This document shows positions 58,815 through 64,000 of a DNA stretch of 64,000 bases, piece after piece. The stretch comes from Chitinophaga pinensis (GTDB lineage: Bacteria > Bacteroidota > Bacteroidia > Chitinophagales > Chitinophagaceae). Under the pieces are notes generated by a model. The model worked only from the letters and a program-made list of their open reading frames with translations. It had not been told where the DNA came from and did no database searches. The stretch lies in contig CAMDVD010000001.1 of the NCBI GenBank assembly GCA_945878115.1, positions 62,001 through 126,000 of the forward strand, read 5' to 3'. The position numbers and the translations under genes were made by a program. How positions within the stretch are numbered: position 1 is the stretch's first letter; each line of letters begins with the position of its first letter.

Positions 58815-61439
58815 TTATGAATGCGTATCCTCTTCATTTTTCAATCGCTGTATTTGCGCCAATGCGTCTGTAACTACATCACTGCAAATAGCGATGAATG
58901 CATCCTTCTCCGCATGTTTGATAGCATAATCAATGGCTTCCGATTCTTTAAGAATGACTGTTACTTTCATGTCCTTGTTTGTTTCTTGTATGCCATCTTG
59001 CAACAGTTGTACAATATTTTCTGCAGTACGTCCACGAAGATGTTTGTCTTGACGGATAATTATTTCATCAAAGGTATCAGCTGCAATACGTCCTAGTTCA
59101 CGAATGTCATCATCGCGTCTGTCGCCAGTACCAGCAATGATACCTATCTTACGTGATGCTTCTACTTTATCTAAGTATGCTTTCAATACAGAAAATCCAG
59201 CTGGATTGTGCGCATAATCTGCAAGGACTTTAAAGTGTTTGAATTCAAATAAATTCATACGACCTGGTGTTTGCGCAGCACTCGGAATAAAAGTTTGTAA
59301 TGCTTGTTGAATATCTTCTACTGTAAAGCCTCTGAGGTAAGCTGCTAATACAGCAGGTAAAATATTCATCACATTGAATAGTGCCTTTCCGCCTTGTGTT
59401 AATGGAATTTGATGTGCTCTATCAATTCTAATTTTCCATGTGCCTTTGCAGATATAGATCATATCACTTTCTGCATCATACGCTGCACCAATACCACCTT
59501 TATCACAATGTTCTTTTAGGCGTTTGCTTTTTACATCCATGCTAAATAAAGCCACTGTGCATTTGAGTTCATCTTTCATTTTGTATACCAAGTCATCATC
59601 AGCATTCAATATGGCATGACCATTAGGCAATACACTATTTATTGGAACTGCTTTTACACGTGCCAGTTGTTCTAAATTATCTATACCACCAAGTCCTAAA
59701 TGATCGGCACTTACATTGGTACAAATAGCAATATCACAATTGTGAAAGCCAAGTCCAGCGCGAAGTATACCGCCTCTAGCACATTCTAAAACCGCAAAAT
59801 CTACGGTAGGATCTTTCAATACAAATTCTGCACTCATTGGTCCTGTGCAATCTCCTTTCATCATCAATTGATTTTGGATATATACACCATCGGTGGTTGT
59901 ATAACCAACTTTGAAGCCCATACTTTTTACAATATGCGCAACTAGTCGTGTCGTTGTAGTTTTACCATTCGTACCGCTCACAGCAATAATTGGAATACGT
60001 GCAGAACTTCCCGGTGGATACAACATATCAATGACTGGTTCAGCCACATTACGTGCCAAACCTTCACTTGGTTCAATATGCATTCTGAAACCTGGCGCTG
60101 CATTCACTTCTAAAATAGCACCACCATTTTCTTCAACTGGCGCACTTAAATCTGGTGCCATAATATCGATACCGCAAATATCCAATCCAATGATTTTCGC
60201 AATACGTTCTGCAAGAAATATATTATTTGGATGTACAAATTCTGTCACATCCGTAGATGTACCGCCTGTACTCAAATTGGCTGTAGGCTTAAGTAATAGC
60301 AATTCGCCTTTCGGTAAAATTGTTTCTAAAGTAAACTCTTTATCGATTAGAATTTTTTCAGTAACAGCATCTACTTTAATAGAAGTCAATACTTTTTCAT
60401 GACCGAATCCACGACGCGGATCTTGGTTGACAATATCTATTAATTGTTGAATCGTATGTTTGCCATCGCCTGTTACGCAGGCTGGTGTGCGACGGGCTGC
60501 ACAAATAAATTTATAATTGATAACCAATAATCTGAAATCAAAACCAGTTATAAATTTCTCACAAATAATGGCACGTGATATTTTTTTTGCAATGTCAAAT
60601 GCAAGTAAAGCACTTTCCCAATCTAATATATTTGTCGTTGCGCCACGTCCATGATTTCCATTCACAGGTTTCAATACCATTGGATAACCGATTTTAGAAA
60701 TGGCTGCTTTCAAATCCTCTTCATCATAAATGATACGACCTCGAGGTACAGGTACTTCCGCAGCTTCTAATAAATTTTTTGTATTTTCTTTATCACAAGC
60801 TATGTCTACTGCAATACTGCTTGTAGTACTTGCAATAGTTGCTTGTATCCGTTTTTGGTTAATACCATAACCCAATTGCACCAATGAATTTCTATTCAAA
60901 CGTATCCAAGGAATATTGCGTGCAATAGCCTCATCTACTATACTTCCTGTACTTGGTCCTAAACGAACTCGTTCACGAATTTCACGTAATTGTTGTATGT
61001 CACTTGGTAAATCATATTCAGTACCTGCAATTAATGCTTCCGCAATTCTTACTGCTGCTTCTGCGGTATATTTTCCAGATTCTTCTTCTACATAACTAAA
61101 TACCACATGGTATACGCCTTCTTTACTTGCACCTCGAGTACGTCCAAACCCAGTATTCATGCCTGCTAGCGATTGTAGTTCCAATGCAATATGTTCTATC
61201 ACATGACCCATCCAAGTGCCTTCTGCAACTCGTTGAAAAAATCCACCTTCAACACCTTCACTGCAACGATGTGCAAGCATGGAAGGAAATAAGTTTTTAA
61301 TTCTATCCAGAAATCCATCTATTTTATTGGTTGGTTTTTGTTCTAGGTCTTCCAAATCTAATAACATTACTATTAATTTATGTCTACGGACACTCCAATA
61401 GTTTGGACCTTTCATCACTTTTATTTCAAGAATTTTCAT
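58815..61439 (-). CDS. cphA: Cyanophycin synthetase
   Basis: 874 residues, matching the CphA1 length. The N-terminal domain (residues 1-200) carries M-K-I-L-E-I-K-V-M-K-G-P-N-Y-W-S and W-M-G-H-V-I-E-H-I-A-L-E-L-Q. The ATP-grasp domain (about 205-470) has Y-P-M-V-L-K-P-V-N-G-N-H-G-R-G and I-L-E-V-N-A-A-P-G-F-R-M-H. The Mur-ligase-like domain starts near residue 488 with S-G-T-N-G-K-T-T-T-T-R and includes D-Y-A-H-N-P-A-G and G-T-G-D-R-R-D-D. It polymerises Asp and Arg into cyanophycin, a nitrogen store. No cyanophycinase is in the window. A possible promoter (TTG, 20 nt, TATATTGT) precedes the gene. Confidence 0.94.
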   Translation of the reverse strand: MKILEIKVMKGPNYWSVRRHKLIVMLLDLEDLEQKPTNKIDGFLDRIKNLFPSMLAHRCSEGVEGGFFQRVAEGTWMGHVIEHIALELQSLAGMNTGFGRTRGASKEGVYHVVFSYVEEESGKYTAEAAVRIAEALIAGTEYDLPSDIQQLREIRERVRLGPSTGSIVDEAIARNIPWIRLNRNSLVQLGYGINQKRIQATIASTTSSIAVDIACDKENTKNLLEAAEVPVPRGRIIYDEEDLKAAISKIGYPMVLKPVNGNHGRGATTNILDWESALLAFDIAKKISRAIICEKFITGFDFRLLVINYKFICAARRTPACVTGDGKHTIQQLIDIVNQDPRRGFGHEKVLTSIKVDAVTEKILIDKEFTLETILPKGELLLLKPTANLSTGGTSTDVTEFVHPNNIFLAERIAKIIGLDICGIDIMAPDLSAPVEENGGAILEVNAAPGFRMHIEPSEGLARNVAEPVIDMLYPPGSSARIPIIAVSGTNGKTTTTRLVAHIVKSMGFKVGYTTTDGVYIQNQLMMKGDCTGPMSAEFVLKDPTVDFAVLECARGGILRAGLGFHNCDIAICTNVSADHLGLGGIDNLEQLARVKAVPINSVLPNGHAILNADDDLVYKMKDELKCTVALFSMDVKSKRLKEHCDKGGIGAAYDAESDMIYICKGTWKIRIDRAHQIPLTQGGKALFNVMNILPAVLAAYLRGFTVEDIQQALQTFIPSAAQTPGRMNLFEFKHFKVLADYAHNPAGFSVLKAYLDKVEASRKIGIIAGTGDRRDDDIRELGRIAADTFDEIIIRQDKHLRGRTAENIVQLLQDGIQETNKDMKVTVILKESEAIDYAIKHAEKDAFIAICSDVVTDALAQIQRLKNEEDTHS

Positions 61440-61489
61440 GTGTATTTTTTTAGAAGTACAATATAGAAATGTTTTGATATAAGAACAAT

Positions 61490-61815
61490 ATTCCTTCTAT
61501 AAAATTCCAAAATTTAAAATTCCTTGCAGAAAATTCCAAAAGTCAAATTCCAAATTCCAAAGGCGGAAGTCAAATTCCAAAAGTCAAATCCCAAATTCCA
61601 GATCCAAATCCCAAAAGTCAAATTCCAAATTCCAAAGCTGAAATACAAAATCTAACTACTGACTACTCAATACTTTTTACTTTCTACTTACGACTTACGC
61701 CTTACGACTTATGCCTTACGCCTTTCTAACTACTAACTACTCAATACTAACTACTTTTTACTTTCGACCTCGCCTTTCTACTTATGCCTTACGACTTATG
61801 CCTTTCTAACTACTC
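61490..61815 (-). repeat. Largest polar GTAGTTAG / GGCATAAG / GGAATTTG tract, downstream of the alpha-2-macroglobulin gene
   Basis: Read on the minus strand, the last sense codons and stop of the alpha-2-macroglobulin gene (V-S-I-E-stop) already lie in GTTAGTATTGAGTAGTTAG. Then come GAAAGGCATAAGTCGTAAGG, GCATAAGTAGAAAGG, AGTAGTTAGTATTGAGTAGT and a block of at least eight GGAATTTG-type words interspersed with GACTTTT. The tract fills most of the 61440-61809 gap up to the cphA promoter region. Confidence 0.78.
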
Positions 61816-64000
61816 AATACTAACCACTCGCTTCAAATTATTACCATACACAAATTGATAATACATCAAGGAAACTTTAGTGGCAGGCAATACAAATTTC
61901 CCTTTGAATAATGGCATCATTTGTATATGCAATTGTTGTGTGCCCATATTTAATTTATTGAAAAAGTAGACGACTTTGTGTTTATAATATTCTACATAAC
62001 CATCTCCCATATTTGTATTTTTATTGGTCACTTTCATACCCGATGGAATTGGAATTTCGACCATTACATTTTCACCCGATTTGAATGCTTGTATGTCAAT
62101 GGTAAAATCACAAGCAGTACCAGCAGTTACATTTTCTACTTGATTATTATTTTGCATAAAATAAGTGCGAACTGCAAATACAGAATCATGTATAACTGGT
62201 GTTTGAATGGATTTCTCTTCAGACGTATTTAGAAACACATCGCCACCTATATGCTTGATTTGATATTGTGTGCCTTGCAATTGCATACGATAGGGGAAGG
62301 TCTTTATTTTCAACGTATCATTAATCGTCAAAGTTGATTGAATAGGTTTTGTCGTATCTGTCAAAGCATCACTGGTTAAGGCTTCTATCATATTGGCTTT
62401 TGCAAATGTGTTCAAATCTTTTTCGTATTCTCCACTGATTAATTTCTTGCGAAACAAGCTTATAAATTCTTTACCATAACTCGTATTTTTAAACAAGGAA
62501 TAAGCCTTGAATAAATCGGATTTATAATCATAGAAGAAATTGTCATAATAAGGTCGCATGACATGTTGATTGATTTCTAAAAACACAGCATACAAATCAT
62601 CATTCTTCACTGTTTCTTGTCTTACTGTTTTGTTTTGGTAATAATAAATTTTATCTGTCGTGCTCAAAAATTCATTGGACACTTTTTCATACATACTATT
62701 GATATTGCCATCTACTGAACCAGATTTATTCAATACATAATAGGCATAGATTTTATCTGAAGTAGACAAGTCTTTATAATGCTGCATTAAATAATCTTTA
62801 GCCCCATTAAAAATATTATTGACAAATCCATCTTGCATAGCAATATACGTAATCTCCATCGCATAAATAGTCATACGTTCATTTGAACCGTTTTTACGCC
62901 ACCAACCAAAACTACCATTGTCGTTTTGCATATCGGCTAATCGTGAAAGCATACTATTGATTTCTTTATTGCTATTCACTTTCATGTTCAGCTTTTTCTG
63001 AATTCTTTGTTTCAATAATAAGCCGTACAACTTAGACGTAGTCTGCTCTACACAACCATATTCATATTTGTTCAACTCATTAATAGAAGCAACTACTTTT
63101 TCATACAAGGTATTATTGAATATCATGGTACCTTTTGTATTTGGTTCAATTTGTAAAGTATAGGTAGAATCTTTGTCCATCATCAAACATTGATTGGCAT
63201 CATATTTCATAGCTGTTGAAAAAACAGGAATATCAAAATGTTCGAAGTCTTTGTAATGTTCTTTGAAAATTAATCCGCCTTCAAAAGCAATGGTATCATT
63301 CGTTGCGGCTTCTATCCACAAACTATCTATATAGGTATTTTTGACACTAACTTGTTTGCTTAGTTTCTCTTGTTTATTGATGAGAATTTTTGTTTGAATA
63401 TGTAATGCATCACGAGTGAGATTCGCAAATTTTATTTTTGCTTGTAATAAATCTTCTTGGTAAAAATAACTTGGCACTATGCTCGTCGTCTGTAATGGTT
63501 TGTATACGCGTGTTTCGGCAGAATCAACACCATGCAACCAATGTTTTCCCATGCCTACGAAATAAGATTTCCAGGCTGTAATATTATCTGGCAATTTAAT
63601 CGTAAAGCCAGTCATACCTTTTTTATTGGTGATCAAATTCGGTTTCCAATAGCCAACATCACTAAATTTTTTGCGGATGCTTGACGCATTTTTATTTTGA
63701 ACAACTTGATCTATCAAGGAAGCATCAGCATAAATATTTTCTTCTTTTCTTTTTGCAAGGTATTCTGCTTCTCCATCCATCGATCCTTCTACTGAATATA
63801 AAGTTGTCGCAGATCCAGCTATTGTCAATGAACCGACTGCAGAAGCATTGCTTTCACTCCAATTATACATAGGGGCAGTCATATTCACATTAACATTAAC
63901 AACTGATGGTGCTGCACCTGCATCTACTGTATAATTATTTCCCCTCATTGGTCGAAAATCATCATCGGATGACATGTCGCTTGCTTTATATTCCTTCTTG
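61810..64000 (-). CDS. Alpha-2-macroglobulin family protein, C-terminal part (5' end outside window)
   Basis: The frame is open to the right edge, so the ATG at 63975 is internal and more than 729 residues remain unseen or partial. Visible features include M-T-G-F-T-I-K-L-P-D-N-I-T-A-W-K (MG domain before the thioester domain) and Y-G-C-V-E-Q-T-T-S-K-L-Y-G-L-L, with the intact thioester C-x-E-Q. The helical thioester barrel follows (N-D-N-G-S-F-G-W-W-R), and a beta-rich C-terminal domain ends V-S-L-M-Y-Y-Q-F-V-Y. Bacterial alpha-2-macroglobulins trap attacking proteases in the periplasm or at the surface. The large Bacteroidota form often carries a TonB-dependent-receptor plug-like insert; that region is not in view. 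Confidence 0.88.
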   Translation of the reverse strand, partial: KKEYKASDMSSDDDFRPMRGNNYTVDAGAAPSVVNVNVNMTAPMYNWSESNASAVGSLTIAGSATTLYSVEGSMDGEAEYLAKRKEENIYADASLIDQVVQNKNASSIRKKFSDVGYWKPNLITNKKGMTGFTIKLPDNITAWKSYFVGMGKHWLHGVDSAETRVYKPLQTTSIVPSYFYQEDLLQAKIKFANLTRDALHIQTKILINKQEKLSKQVSVKNTYIDSLWIEAATNDTIAFEGGLIFKEHYKDFEHFDIPVFSTAMKYDANQCLMMDKDSTYTLQIEPNTKGTMIFNNTLYEKVVASINELNKYEYGCVEQTTSKLYGLLLKQRIQKKLNMKVNSNKEINSMLSRLADMQNDNGSFGWWRKNGSNERMTIYAMEITYIAMQDGFVNNIFNGAKDYLMQHYKDLSTSDKIYAYYVLNKSGSVDGNINSMYEKVSNEFLSTTDKIYYYQNKTVRQETVKNDDLYAVFLEINQHVMRPYYDNFFYDYKSDLFKAYSLFKNTSYGKEFISLFRKKLISGEYEKDLNTFAKANMIEALTSDALTDTTKPIQSTLTINDTLKIKTFPYRMQLQGTQYQIKHIGGDVFLNTSEEKSIQTPVIHDSVFAVRTYFMQNNNQVENVTAGTACDFTIDIQAFKSGENVMVEIPIPSGMKVTNKNTNMGDGYVEYYKHKVVYFFNKLNMGTQQLHIQMMPLFKGKFVLPATKVSLMYYQFVYGNNLKRVVSIE

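Overview
The window is AT-rich DNA (about two thirds A+T by eye) from a member of the Bacteroidota, probably a gliding, aerobic, Chitinophagales/Saprospirales-like bacterium. The lineage is indicated by type IX secretion (T9SS) C-terminal sorting domains on several secreted proteins, GldF/GldG, a PorD-like protein, SprB-type repeats ending in a gliding-motility CTD, Bacteroidota-specific DUF families (DUF4296, DUF4835, DUF4293, DUF4350) and -7 elements of the Bacteroidota form TAnnTTTG. KatG and a tryptophan 2,3-dioxygenase-family protein point to life with oxygen. The species cannot be named. I see no rRNA, tRNA, CRISPR array, phage or complete insertion sequence.

Layout. 1-5.2 kb: a TolC / membrane-fusion / RND efflux operon. 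5.8-11.9 kb (minus): one giant SprB-like adhesin reading frame broken by two frameshifts. 12-17 kb: an outer-membrane barrel protein, a polytopic membrane protein, a REP-like palindrome cluster, and the coaBC-porD-DUF4296 operon. 17.5-23 kb (minus): katG and small lipoproteins, including a tandem paralogous pair. 23-25.7 kb: ispC-rseP. 26.5-32 kb: a ParDE-like toxin-antitoxin (TA) pair, then a MoxR/DUF4350/DUF4129/SpoIIM operon with a divergent RDD gene. 32-40 kb: a 5'-truncated T9SS protein, a palindrome-rich non-coding stretch, yidC, a tryptophan dioxygenase-family gene, a TPR protein and a serine hydrolase. 40-42.7 kb: gldG and gldF. 43-47 kb: a PIN-type TA pair, a DUF4304-like gene, an ORF6N gene with flanking fragments, and DUF4293. 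47-54 kb: a PNGase F-like T9SS protein, a T9SS GH18 chitinase and fhs. 54-58.8 kb: small secreted proteins and a third TA pair embedded in a repeat with terminal hairpins. 58.8-64 kb: cyanophycin synthetase and the C-terminal part of an alpha-2-macroglobulin that runs off the edge.

The secreted proteins (SprB-like adhesin, PNGase F-like protein, chitinase, two other sorting-domain proteins) would use the T9SS, whose accessory parts (PorD-like protein, GldF/G) are also encoded here. Core metabolism is represented by coaBC, ispC, fhs and cphA, and the envelope by rseP, yidC and alpha-2-macroglobulin.

The most unusual content is non-coding. (a) Polar composite tracts of a GTAGTTAG-type block followed by a GGAATTTG-type block lie directly downstream of at least six genes, in the sense orientation, often supplying the stop codon. 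(b) All three TA pairs are bracketed by repeats, and two of them may share a repeat family. (c) An element with conserved ends and a variable internal hairpin occurs at 32.15 and 41.81 kb. (d) Long palindromes cluster at 33.6-34.1 kb next to a truncated gene.
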